From: Sphaerisporangium sp040683095
Lineage (GTDB): Bacteria; Actinomycetota; Actinomycetes; Streptosporangiales; Streptosporangiaceae
NCBI RefSeq assembly: GCF_040683095.1
Contig: NZ_JBFBCI010000024.1
Span: 1-64,000, forward strand
Direction: 5' to 3'
Length of the DNA stretch: 64,000 bases
The stretch's first letter is position 1, and the number at the start of each line of letters is the position of its first letter. The notes beneath the pieces were generated by a model. It was not told the origin of the DNA, did not search any database, and saw only the letters and a program-made list of their open reading frames with translations. Below, one piece after another: positions 49,466-57,879 of this stretch. Position numbers and translations under genes: made by a program.

Positions 49466-50413
49466 ATGGCCTACGCGTCCGGCATCGAGGCGTTCGTCGA
49501 CAAGGTGAACGCCACCCTGCCCCCGGACTTCTACACCTACCCCGTGGAGCGGCAGCGCGCCCTCTACGACTCGCTCGCCGAGGCCCTGCCCATCCCGGTG
49601 CCGGACGGCGTCACCTGGCGGGACGCCACCGCCGAGCACGACGGCCGCGAGGTGCGGCTGCGCGTCTACGAGCCGGCGAGCACGAAGGGCGACGGCGTCA
49701 TCTTCTACGTCCGCGGCGGCGGCTTCGTCATCGGCTCGCTGACCAGCCACCACAGCCTCGTCGCCGAGATCGCCCACCGGACCGGCCTGGTGACGATCGC
49801 GCTGGACTTCGGCATGGCCCCCGAGAACCCCTTTCCCGGCCCGGTCGAGGACTGCTACGCCGGGGTGAGCGCGGTGCTCGCCGACCCGTCCCGGTTCGGG
49901 CTGTCCATCGACCCGGCCAAGGCCGTGGTCGCGGGCGAGAGCTCCGGCGCCAACATGGCCGTGATCCTGTCGATGATGGCGCGCGACCGCGGCACCCCGC
50001 TGCTGCGCGGCCAGGCGCTGATCAGCCCGGTGCTGGACTTCACCCGGTGGCGGCACGGCGGCGAGGACGCGCCGCTGCTGTCCGGCGGCGAGATGGAGTT
50101 CTACACCGCCTGTTACTGCCCCGAGCCCGAGCAGGCCGCCGACCCGTACGTCTCGCCGCTGCTGGAGGGCAAGTTCCACGAGCTGCCCCCGGCGTACGTC
50201 GTCGGGTGCGAGCTGGACTCGCTGCGCGTCGACGCCGAGAAGTACGTCGAGTTGCTGCGCGCGGAGGGCACCCCGGCCAAGTACGTGATGGAGGCCGGCA
50301 TGGTGCACGGCCCGGTGCGGGCGCGCGGGATGAGCGAGCCCGCGGCGGACATGGTGCGCCGGTTCTGCGTGGCCGCCTACGCCCTGGCGATGGACGAGGG
50401 GGAGTCCCGATGA
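49466..50413 (+). CDS. Alpha/beta-hydrolase of the HSL/esterase type
   Basis: A 315-residue hydrolase of the hormone-sensitive-lipase family. The nucleophile is Ser159 (GESSGA), the acid Asp251 (CELDSLR) and the base His281 (MVHGPV). The oxyanion-hole motif is YVRGGGFVIGS, in which arginine (Arg83) stands where HGGG esterases have histidine. It could hydrolyse or transfer an acyl group in tailoring, or cleave an ester or amide from the arginine-derived intermediate (inference). The ATG at 49466 has a GAGGAG site. The next gene starts in its stop codon. Confidence 0.9.
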   Translation: MAYASGIEAFVDKVNATLPPDFYTYPVERQRALYDSLAEALPIPVPDGVTWRDATAEHDGREVRLRVYEPASTKGDGVIFYVRGGGFVIGSLTSHHSLVAEIAHRTGLVTIALDFGMAPENPFPGPVEDCYAGVSAVLADPSRFGLSIDPAKAVVAGESSGANMAVILSMMARDRGTPLLRGQALISPVLDFTRWRHGGEDAPLLSGGEMEFYTACYCPEPEQAADPYVSPLLEGKFHELPPAYVVGCELDSLRVDAEKYVELLRAEGTPAKYVMEAGMVHGPVRARGMSEPAADMVRRFCVAAYALAMDEGESR

Positions 50414-51678
50414 CCGGCGCGCACGACACGACCGGCCCCGTGGTCGTCGTCGACCCGTACTCCTCGGGCGCGCTGTTCGCCGCCGCGTTCGCCGAGCACG
50501 GCGTCGAGGTGGTCGCCGTGCTCACCGCCGAGCGCCCCCCGGACGCGTACGCCGCGTCGTACCGGCCCCAGGACTACGAACGCAAGATCGTCTTCGGCGG
50601 GGACCTGGACGCGCTGGCGGGCGAGCTGCGGGCGCTGAGCCCGCGGTGCGTGATCGCGGGCGGCGAGTCCGGCGTGGAGCTCGCCGAGCGCCTGGCGCCG
50701 CTGGTCACCCCCGGCCGGGCCAACGTGCCCGGGCTCGCCTCCGCCCGCCGGGACAAGTGGAGGATGGCCGAGGCGGTGGCGGAGGCGGGGCTCGCGGTGA
50801 TCCCGCAGATCTGCACCGACGACCCCGCCGAGGTCCGCGAGTGGCTCGCCCGGGAGGGCCTGGAGGGGCAGGACCTGGTCGTCAAGCCGCCGATGAGCGC
50901 CAGCACCGACGGCGTGGTCAAGGTCGCCGGCGGCGAGGGCTGGGCCGAGGTGTTCGCCCGGGGCATCGGCCGGGTCAACCAGTTCGGCAACGTGGACGAC
51001 CGGCTGCTGGTGCAGAAGTTCCTCAACGGCACCGAGTACGTCGTCGACACCTTCACCGACGGCGGACGGCACGGCCTGGTGGACGTGTGCCGCTACCAGA
51101 AGGTGGACAACGGGCCGCACATGGCCGTCTACGACGCCATGCGGTGGGTGCCCGGGGACGACCCGGCCGTCCCCGCGCTCGCCGAGTACGCGCGCGGGGT
51201 GCTGGACGCGGTCGGGATGCGGTTCGGCTCCGCGCACATCGAGATCATGAACACCGCCGACGGCCCGGTGCTGATCGAACTCGGCGCGCGGGCGCACGGC
51301 GGCGGGCAGCCGCGGTTCAACCGGGTCGCGACCGGCGACAGCCAGATCGACCGCACGGTGCGCGCCCTGGTGGGCGGCGAGGTCCCGCCCGGGTACCGGC
51401 TGGAGCGCCACCAGATGTGCGTGTTCCACATCGCGCGGGCCTCCGGGACCGTGCGCGACGTGTCCGCGCTGGAGGCGGTCAAGGACCTGCCGAGCCACCA
51501 CTTCTCGGTGATGAACCTGGCCGAGGGCGACCACGTCGAGGAGACCAAGAGCCTGGTGGACAGCCTGGACTTCGGCTTCGCCATCCTGTCCCACCCCGAC
51601 GCCGAGCAGGTCGAGCGGGACTACAAGGTGATCCGGGAGCTGGAGCGCGGCCTGGTGATCGACCCGGCGGGCGCCTGA
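50410..51678 (+). CDS. ATP-grasp ligase 1 of the nitrosourea operon
   Basis: A 422-residue ATP-grasp enzyme of the carbamoyl-phosphate-synthase/carnosine-synthase-like group. The pattern includes ANVPGLASARRDKWRMAEAV, DLVVKPPMSASTDGVVKVAG (ATP-binding lysine and glycine loop), VQKFLNGTEYVVDTF and GPVLIELGARAHGGGQPRFN (metal-binding end). Such enzymes join amino acids to amines or to other amino acids through an acyl phosphate. It starts at an ATGA overlap with the hydrolase gene. The carboxylate donor and amine acceptor cannot be read from sequence; ligation of the nitrosourea amino acid to another unit is the working hypothesis. Confidence 0.9.
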   Translation: MTGAHDTTGPVVVVDPYSSGALFAAAFAEHGVEVVAVLTAERPPDAYAASYRPQDYERKIVFGGDLDALAGELRALSPRCVIAGGESGVELAERLAPLVTPGRANVPGLASARRDKWRMAEAVAEAGLAVIPQICTDDPAEVREWLAREGLEGQDLVVKPPMSASTDGVVKVAGGEGWAEVFARGIGRVNQFGNVDDRLLVQKFLNGTEYVVDTFTDGGRHGLVDVCRYQKVDNGPHMAVYDAMRWVPGDDPAVPALAEYARGVLDAVGMRFGSAHIEIMNTADGPVLIELGARAHGGGQPRFNRVATGDSQIDRTVRALVGGEVPPGYRLERHQMCVFHIARASGTVRDVSALEAVKDLPSHHFSVMNLAEGDHVEETKSLVDSLDFGFAILSHPDAEQVERDYKVIRELERGLVIDPAGA

Positions 51679-51680
51679 CC

Positions 51681-52376
51681 ATGGTCACCCTCGCGTTCGC
51701 CGCCGCGTCCCTGGTGGTCATCATGACGCCGGGGCCGGACCTCGCCCTGATCACCAGGCTGGTGCTCACCCGGCGCCGCGCCGCCCCGGCGGTGGCCGCC
51801 GCCGCCGGGATGATCACGGCGGGGGCCGTCCAGCTCGCCGTCGGGACGATGGGCCTGGCCGCGCTGCTGGCGGCCCAGCCCTCGCTGTTCACGGCGCTGC
51901 GCTGGACGGGCGCGGCGGTGCTCGCCGTCATGGCCGCGCTCGCCCTGCGGTCGGCCCTGCGGCCCCCGCGCCCGCGAGACCCACAGGACCCGCGCGACCC
52001 GCAGGACGCACAGGACCCGCAGGACGCGCATGGCCCGCAAGCCGCGCACGGTCCGCGCGACCCGTCCGGCCAGGGCGGCGTCCACGGGCGGGCGTTCCTG
52101 CAAGGGCTGCTGTGCACCGGGACGAACCCGAAGGTCGGCGTCTTCCTGATGGCCTTCCTGCCGCAGTTCGTCCCGCCCGGGGTGGACCCGGTGCGCGGCG
52201 TGCCCGTCCTCGGCGCCGTGTACCTCGCCATGGGCCTCCTCTGGCTGCTCACCTGGACGGCGCTGGTCGACCGGCTCGCCCGCCACGCGCACACCCCGGC
52301 CGTGGCGCGCGCCGCCGACGGCCTCACCGCCGCCGTGCTCGCCTTCTTCGCCGTACGGCTCTCGCTCGGGAGCTGA
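51681..52376 (+). CDS. LysE/RhtB-family exporter with low-complexity loop
   Basis: A 231-residue LysE-family exporter. It begins FAAASLVVIMTPGPDLALIT, the family hallmark, has about six membrane segments, and keeps LCTGTNPKVGVFLMAFLPQF in the second half. A hydrophilic insert of about 35 residues made of DPQD/DPRD-type units (51970-52075) separates the halves, where most family members have a short loop. LysE proteins export basic or neutral amino acids and analogues, which fits an arginine-derived product. It starts 2 bases after the ligase stop. Confidence 0.9.
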   Translation: MVTLAFAAASLVVIMTPGPDLALITRLVLTRRRAAPAVAAAAGMITAGAVQLAVGTMGLAALLAAQPSLFTALRWTGAAVLAVMAALALRSALRPPRPRDPQDPRDPQDAQDPQDAHGPQAAHGPRDPSGQGGVHGRAFLQGLLCTGTNPKVGVFLMAFLPQFVPPGVDPVRGVPVLGAVYLAMGLLWLLTWTALVDRLARHAHTPAVARAADGLTAAVLAFFAVRLSLGS

Positions 52377-52436
52377 CCGTGAGGCGATGAGGTGCGCGCG
52401 CGTTCCGTCCGACGACCACACCTTCCGAAGGGACCG

Positions 52437-53828
52437 GTGTTCCCCTTGACGCACGAACCGACGCACGAACCGGAAGACCTGAACGACCCGAAGACGACCA
52501 CTGCGACGACCGGCACGGACGAGGTCCGCCCGGCGAGGGAGCGGGAGATGGGACTGGACGCCGAGTCCGGCGAGAAGCCGTTGCTCCTACTGATAGGCAG
52601 CAGCTCCAAGCGCAACAGGGAGTTCATCCTGCGGTCGGTCGCCCCGCGCTACCGGCTGTGGCTGCTGCAGCCGGCGGAGGTGTCCTGGGAGGCGCCGTAC
52701 GTCGTCGGCAACACCGTCGTCGACAACACCGGCGCGGACAACACCGGCGCGGACAAGCTCGTCGAGGCGGCCCGCGAGGTCGCCGCCCGCCACGACGTCG
52801 CGGGCGTGTTCTGCTACGACGAGGGCCTGGTGTGGCCCGCCGCCTTCGTGAGCCAGGCCCTCGGCCTGCCCGGCAACCCGCCCGAGGTCATCGCGGCCTG
52901 CCGTGACAAGAACGCCACCCGCGTCGCCCTGGACCTGGCCGGCGTGCCGCAGCCCCTGTCCATCGGGGTCGCGTCCCTGGACGAGGCGCTGGCCGCCGCC
53001 GACAAGATCGGCTACCCGGTCGTGCTCAAGCCGCGCGGCCTGGCGGGCAGCATGGGCGTCAAGCTGGCCGCCGACCCCGAGGAGGTCGCCGCCGCCTACG
53101 CCGCCGCCACCGCCGTCTCCTACCCCGGGGTGCCGGTGTACGAGGTGTCCGTCCTTGTCGAGGAGTACGTGGACGGCCCGGAGATCAGCGTCGACGCGGT
53201 CTTCTACGACGGCAAGTGCGTGCCGCTGGCCCTCGCGCGCAAGCGGGTCGGCTTCGCGCCGTTCTTCGAGGAGGTCGGCCACCTCGTCGACGCCGCCGAC
53301 CCCCTGCTCGCCGACCCCGAGCTCGTGGACGCGCTGCGCCGCGCCCACGAGGCGCTGTGCTTCCACACCGGCGTGACGCACACCGAGTTCCGGCTCGGCC
53401 CGCGCGGCCCGCGCCTGCTGGAGGTCAACGCCCGCCTCGGCGGCGACATGATCCCCTACCTCGGCCACCTGGCCACCGGCGTCGACATCGCGCTGGCCGC
53501 CGCCGACGTCGCCGCGGGCCGTGAGCCCGACGTCACGGTCAAGCACCGCAAGGCGGCCACGGTCGCCTTCCTCTACCCCGAGCGGGACCTCACGGTCGAG
53601 ACCGTGACCGTGAACGAGGACCGGCTCACCCCGCCGGTGCACAGCGCCGAGCTCCTCGCCGACCCGGGCGCGGTGCTGCGCCTGCCCCCGCGCGGCTACA
53701 TCGCCCGATACGGCCGGATCATCACCCTGGCAGACACCCCCGAGGAGGCCCAGGTGGACACCACGGGCATCATCGAGATCACCGGCCGCCCGCTTCCGGC
53801 CCCGCCCGCGGAGGTCACGGCCCGATGA
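52437..53828 (+). CDS. ATP-grasp ligase 2 of the nitrosourea operon
   Basis: A second ATP-grasp enzyme of about 463 residues. The N-terminal domain has LLLLIGSSSKRNREFILRS; the ATP site includes YPVVLKPRGLAGSMGVKLA and SVLVEEYVDGPEISVDAVFY, and the metal-binding end is RLLEVNARLGGDMIPYLGHL. It resembles biotin-carboxylase-like amino-acid ligases. The first ~35 residues after GTG 52437 are Thr/Glu/Pro-rich and probably disordered; an ATG at 52548 with a GAGGGAG site is an alternative start. Three 15-base tandem units (52707-52751) encode repeated DNTGA. The stop overlaps the MFS start. Confidence 0.9.
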   Translation: MFPLTHEPTHEPEDLNDPKTTTATTGTDEVRPAREREMGLDAESGEKPLLLLIGSSSKRNREFILRSVAPRYRLWLLQPAEVSWEAPYVVGNTVVDNTGADNTGADKLVEAAREVAARHDVAGVFCYDEGLVWPAAFVSQALGLPGNPPEVIAACRDKNATRVALDLAGVPQPLSIGVASLDEALAAADKIGYPVVLKPRGLAGSMGVKLAADPEEVAAAYAAATAVSYPGVPVYEVSVLVEEYVDGPEISVDAVFYDGKCVPLALARKRVGFAPFFEEVGHLVDAADPLLADPELVDALRRAHEALCFHTGVTHTEFRLGPRGPRLLEVNARLGGDMIPYLGHLATGVDIALAAADVAAGREPDVTVKHRKAATVAFLYPERDLTVETVTVNEDRLTPPVHSAELLADPGAVLRLPPRGYIARYGRIITLADTPEEAQVDTTGIIEITGRPLPAPPAEVTAR

Positions 53829-55135
53829 GCGCGGAGCACCCGTCCGTCATCCAGACCGTGCGCGAGATCTCGCGGCCGGCCTGGGTGCTGCTCGCCGGCA
53901 TGCTGGTCAACCGGCTGGGCAACTTCCTGCAGATCTACCTGGTCCTCTACCTGACCAACAAGGGGTTCGCCACGTACGGCGCGGGCCTCGCCCTCGGCGC
54001 CTACGGCGTCGGCTCGGTGCTGGGCGTGCTCGCAGGCGGCGCCGTCTCCGACCGGTTCGGCTACCGGTGGACGATCGTGGCCTCCATGGCGGGCGCGGGC
54101 GCGCTGACGACGCTCATCGTCGTCCTGCCCAGCCTGCCGCTGATCGTCGCGGTGGCCGCGGTCGTCGGCGCGCTCGGGCAGGCGTACCGCCCGGCGTCAT
54201 CGGCGATGCTGGTGGAGCTGACCCCGGAGCGGCAGCACGTCATGGTCTTCGCCGTGTACCGGCTGGCGTTCAACCTCGGCACCACCGCCGGTCCGCTGCT
54301 CGGCGCGCTGCTGATCACCTACTCCTACGACCTGATGTTCTACGTCGACGCGGTGACGTCCGTCCTGTTCGCCGTCTTCGCGCTCAGCCTCCCGCACTCG
54401 GTGGCGGGCAAGGACTCCGCGAAGGGCGAGGACGGCGCGGGCCGCAGGTCGTACCGCGGGGTGCTGGCCGATCGCCGGTTCACCCTGTTCATGCTGGCGC
54501 TGTTCCTCAACGCCGTCGTCTACATCCAGCACGTCTCGGTGCTGCCGCTGCAGGTCACCGCGGACGGCCACAGCCCGGAGCTGTACGCGGCGCTGCTGTC
54601 GCTGAACGCCGTCGTCGTCATCGCGCTGGAGCTGCCGCTGACCAAGTTCGTGCAGCGGATGCCCGCGAGGCTGGCCGTGGCGCTCGGCGTCGGGCTGGTC
54701 GGCGTCGGGATGAACCTGTACCTCGCCGGGCCCGCGGTCGCGATGTTCGTGGTCGCGACGCTCGTCTGGACGCTCGGCGAGATCGTCGGCACCCCGACCG
54801 TGTCCGCCTACCCCGGGCAGGTCGCCCCTCCCGGGATGCGCGGGCGGTACATCGCCGCCGCGGCGATGCCCATGCAGATCGGCTACGCCGCCGGTCCGGT
54901 GATCGGCGTCACGATGTGGACGCTGTGGCCGGACGGCGTCTGGTGGGGGTCCGGCGTCATCACGGTCTTCGCCGTGCTGGCCGTCCTCGCCGGGATGACC
55001 CGCCCCGCCCAGGCCGGCGCGGAGCCGGTGGAGGCGCCCGCGCCGGTGGAATCGGACGTGGAATCGGACACGGAATCGGTCACGGACGCGCCGCGGGCCG
55101 AGGAGGACCTGGCGGCTAGCTCCGGGGCCCGGTGA
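53825..55135 (+). CDS. MFS transporter
   Basis: A 436-residue major facilitator with 12 predicted membrane segments. The conserved loop 2-3 motif is GGAVSDRFGYRWTIVASM, and YRPASSAMLVELTPERQHVM follows. It is the last gene of the nitrosourea operon, at an ATGA overlap, and most likely exports the final product or gives self-resistance. The hydrophilic C-terminus has repeated VESDVESDTESVTD acidic units. It converges with the transglycosylase gene, with a 20-base overlap of the two 3' ends. Confidence 0.92.
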   Translation: MSAEHPSVIQTVREISRPAWVLLAGMLVNRLGNFLQIYLVLYLTNKGFATYGAGLALGAYGVGSVLGVLAGGAVSDRFGYRWTIVASMAGAGALTTLIVVLPSLPLIVAVAAVVGALGQAYRPASSAMLVELTPERQHVMVFAVYRLAFNLGTTAGPLLGALLITYSYDLMFYVDAVTSVLFAVFALSLPHSVAGKDSAKGEDGAGRRSYRGVLADRRFTLFMLALFLNAVVYIQHVSVLPLQVTADGHSPELYAALLSLNAVVVIALELPLTKFVQRMPARLAVALGVGLVGVGMNLYLAGPAVAMFVVATLVWTLGEIVGTPTVSAYPGQVAPPGMRGRYIAAAAMPMQIGYAAGPVIGVTMWTLWPDGVWWGSGVITVFAVLAVLAGMTRPAQAGAEPVEAPAPVESDVESDTESVTDAPRAEEDLAASSGAR

Positions 55136-56174
55136 TGCGCAGGTCGCCGCGCGTGGTCAGCACGAAGACCTGCCAGTTGTAGTACGTGTAGTAGGCGCGC
55201 GGGTCGCGCCGCATCGTCCGGGCGTAGCGCTGTACGGCGTCCACGTACCGCTGGTCGTGGTTGTAGGCGTACAGCGCGCGCCGGTAGTCCCGGGGCGCGC
55301 CCGACGCGCGCAGGTAGTTGGCCGCCCCGAGGACGGCGTCGCGCGGGTCGCGCACGTCGCCGCCCAGGCCGTACGCCTTCCAGGTCGCGGGCATGAACTG
55401 CATCGGGCCCTGCGCCCCAGCCGAGCTCGGCGACCTCAGGCGGCCGAACTTGGTCTCCACGAGCATGACCGCCGCCAGCACCTCCCAGCCGACCCCGAAC
55501 CTGCGCTCGGCCTCCCGCATGTGGCCGCGCAGCTTCTCGGCCTCGGGCGGGTCCTGCGTGCGGAACCTGCCGGGCGTGGAGGTCGGACGGGTGAGAGAGA
55601 ACAGGCTGCGGGCCGCCTCCGCGTCGTCCGCGGCGCGGGCCGCCAGGCGGGAGGGCAGGCGTTCGACGACGCGGCGGGCCAGCTCGGGCCGGTGCCCCAT
55701 CAGGCGGTACACGCGCTGCTGGTACAGCGACAGCAGCACGACAGGCTCGGGCGGCTCGCCTTCGGCCTTCCCGTCGTCGCCGAGCCAGGCGTCCACGGCC
55801 CGCCCGAGCGCGGCCTCGGTCCGCACCAGTTCCCGCGCCAGGCGCTCCGGGCCGGTGGGGACGGCGGCGTCCGGCGCGGGCAAGGCGTTGCCGTGCGCGG
55901 ACGGCCGCGGCGTCCCCGGGGGAAGGGAGCCGTCGTCGGAGCCCGCGGTTCCGGACGCTCCGGGCTCGGAGGACGTGGACGGCGGGGCGGGGGACGCGGC
56001 CGGTCGTGTCGCGGGCGTCACCGGCTCGGTGACCGGGCTCGCGCAGCCGGTCACCAGCAGGCCGGTCACGAGCAGGCCGGTCATCAGCGGACCCGCCGAC
56101 GGCGGGCCCGCCCACCGGGCTCGCCGCCGGCCGATTACCGGCACGGCCGCGTCTGAAAGCCCGTGCAGGTTCAC
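55116..56174 (-). CDS. Lytic transglycosylase lipoprotein (SLT domain)
   Basis: A protein of about 352 residues. Its lipoprotein signal is a run of LLVTG units ending in the lipobox LVTGC (Cys44 with the start used here). A Pro/Ser/Thr-rich linker leads to a helical region and then the SLT catalytic domain (WEVLAAVMLVETKFGRL, SAGAQGPMQFMPATWKAYGL, ALYAYNHDQRYVDAVQRYA). The domain keeps the catalytic Glu in VETKFG and the GPMQFMP substrate motif. It cleaves peptidoglycan at the cell surface. Several GTG starts are possible (56174, 56198, 56222); 56174 is chosen as the closest to a normal lipoprotein signal. Confidence 0.85.
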   Translation of the reverse strand: MNLHGLSDAAVPVIGRRRARWAGPPSAGPLMTGLLVTGLLVTGCASPVTEPVTPATRPAASPAPPSTSSEPGASGTAGSDDGSLPPGTPRPSAHGNALPAPDAAVPTGPERLARELVRTEAALGRAVDAWLGDDGKAEGEPPEPVVLLSLYQQRVYRLMGHRPELARRVVERLPSRLAARAADDAEAARSLFSLTRPTSTPGRFRTQDPPEAEKLRGHMREAERRFGVGWEVLAAVMLVETKFGRLRSPSSAGAQGPMQFMPATWKAYGLGGDVRDPRDAVLGAANYLRASGAPRDYRRALYAYNHDQRYVDAVQRYARTMRRDPRAYYTYYNWQVFVLTTRGDLRITGPRS

Positions 56175-56465
56175 GCCGCGGTTTCCCCGCGATGCCACGT
56201 CGATGCCCCCCGGAAGCGCCACGCGCCCGACCCTACCCCCCGCCACCTCGCCGCTGGGGGAGGTTCCGCACGCGCCGGGCCCGTCCGGGGCAGGGCTCTG
56301 ACATGGGGACGACACGCGCTTCGTGTGGTTTCGTCCTGGGCCGCGTGCCTTGCCGGGGCACAGGCGAACACGCCGTAACCCGGGGTTGAGTGACCGGTGA
56401 CCGTACTCCTCCTAGCGTTTCCGTAGCCGGCCGGAGCCGGGGCGGGACGACAGAAAGGGCAGGTC

Positions 56466-56495
56466 ATGCGGGGGCGAACGGCGGAACGCGGATGA
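56466..56495 (+). promoter_or_regulatory. Nine-codon upstream open frame overlapping the propeller gene start
   Basis: AAAGGG at 56454-56459 stands at good distance from ATG 56466, which opens a nine-residue peptide MRGRTAERG. Its TGA overlaps the ATG of the next gene (ATGA at 56492). The propeller gene itself has a weak ribosome site, so translation coupling, or a frameshift in the original 5' end, is possible. Confidence 0.45.
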
Positions 56496-57775
56496 CGGCG
56501 ACGACGGGGCGACCGGGCGGCACGCCCGCCGCCGTCCTCACGCTCGCCCTCGCCGCCACCCTCACCGTCGCGGCCTCCGGCTGCTCGGACGGTGACGCCC
56601 GCGGCCGTGAGGCGGTGACGGCCGCCACGCCTCCGGGCGCCCCGGCGAGCGCCGCGGCCGAGCCGCAGGGCAGGGCCGAGAACGAGCACGCGGCCGGGAA
56701 GGCCGCCAAGGAGGCCGTCACCGACGTCTATGCCAACGACCGGCCCGGCATGCTCAGCCCCGAGGTCGCGAAGTTCCCCTCGCGCGTGTACGTGCCGAAC
56801 AGCGAGAGCGGCACCGTCAGCGTGATCGACCCGAAGACCTACAAGGTGATCCGGGAGTTCCCCGTGGGCCGGCGGCCCCAGCACGTCGTCCCGTCCTGGG
56901 ACCTGAAGACGCTCTGGGTGAACAACAACGACGGCAACACCCTCACCCCGATCGACCCGGTGACCGGCAGGCCGGGCAAGCCGGTCCCCGTCGAGGACCC
57001 GTACAACCTGTACTTCACCCCGGACGGCACGACGGCGCTGGTGATGGCCGAGCGGCTGAACCGCCTGGACTTCCGCGACCCGCGCACCTTCAAGCTGCGC
57101 GAGTCGATGGACATGCCGTGCCGGGGCATCAACCATGCCGACTTCACCGTGGACGGATCGATCTTCCTCGCGAGCTGCGAGTTCTCCGGCCATCTCGTGG
57201 CCGTCGACTGGGCGGCGCGCAAGGTGCGCAAGGTGGTGGACCTCCCAGCCCACTACGACGGGGCCCACCACGACAGGGCCCACCACGACGGTGCCCACCA
57301 CCTCGGGGCGCGCCGCAGCATGCCGCAGGACGTCAAGCTGTCGCCCGACGGGCGGACGTTCTACATCGCCGACATGGCCATGGGCGGCATCTGGCTGGTC
57401 GACGCCGGGAAGTTCCGCGTCGACCGGTTCGTGAGGACGGGCGCGGGCGCGCACGGGCTCTACGTCAGCCGCGACTCCCGCAGCCTCTACGTCTCCAACC
57501 GCGGCGAGGGGTCGGTGTCGGTGGTGTCGTTCGCCACGCGAAAGCCCGTCGAGACCTGGCGCATCCCGGGCGGCGGCTCCCCGGACATGGGCGGGGTCTC
57601 GGCGGACGGCCGCCATCTGTGGCTGGCCGGGCGCTACAACGGCGAGGTCTACGTCTTCGACACCCGCGACGGGCACGTCGTGCGCAAGATCAAGGTCGGC
57701 GCAGGGCCGCACGGGCTGGCGGTCTACCCGCAGCCGGGGCTCCACTCGCTCGGCCACACGGGGGTGTTCCGCTGA
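56492..57775 (+). CDS. YVTN beta-propeller lipoprotein
   Basis: A 427-residue protein with a lipoprotein signal (LTLALAATLTVAASGC) and a propeller of YVTN/cytochrome cd1-like repeats (VPNSESGTVSVIDPKTYKVI, then VNNNDGNTLTPIDPVTGRPG, VSNRGEGSVSVVSFATRKPV, YVFDTRDGHVVRKIKVG). The blades may bind ligand or protein at the cell surface; no catalytic residues are recognisable. Four 15-base tandem units at 57251-57310 encode HYDGA, HHDRA, HHDGA and HHLGA, a His-rich loop that could bind metal. A nine-codon upstream frame overlaps the start. Confidence 0.85.
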   Translation: MTATTGRPGGTPAAVLTLALAATLTVAASGCSDGDARGREAVTAATPPGAPASAAAEPQGRAENEHAAGKAAKEAVTDVYANDRPGMLSPEVAKFPSRVYVPNSESGTVSVIDPKTYKVIREFPVGRRPQHVVPSWDLKTLWVNNNDGNTLTPIDPVTGRPGKPVPVEDPYNLYFTPDGTTALVMAERLNRLDFRDPRTFKLRESMDMPCRGINHADFTVDGSIFLASCEFSGHLVAVDWAARKVRKVVDLPAHYDGAHHDRAHHDGAHHLGARRSMPQDVKLSPDGRTFYIADMAMGGIWLVDAGKFRVDRFVRTGAGAHGLYVSRDSRSLYVSNRGEGSVSVVSFATRKPVETWRIPGGGSPDMGGVSADGRHLWLAGRYNGEVYVFDTRDGHVVRKIKVGAGPHGLAVYPQPGLHSLGHTGVFR

Positions 57776-57778
57776 CCT

Positions 57779-57821
57779 TCACCGGGACGGCGGCCATATT
57801 CGGTGCCGGCCGTCCCGGTGA
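57779..57821 (+). terminator. Terminator after the beta-propeller gene
   Basis: A 13-bp inverted repeat (TCACCGGGACGGC and GCCGTCCCGGTGA) with a 17-base loop lies 3 bases after the stop. The gene after it has its own promoter region. Confidence 0.65.
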
Positions 57822-57879
57822 TCCGGATCGTTCACGATCACGTACCGAATACGTCTCAAATGTGTGAAATGCTGACGGT

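Noticed and set aside
51970..52075. A repeat array in the LysE gene considered as CRISPR-like
   Set aside because: The units are short, in frame and coding (DPQD/DPRD), without spacers or cas genes.
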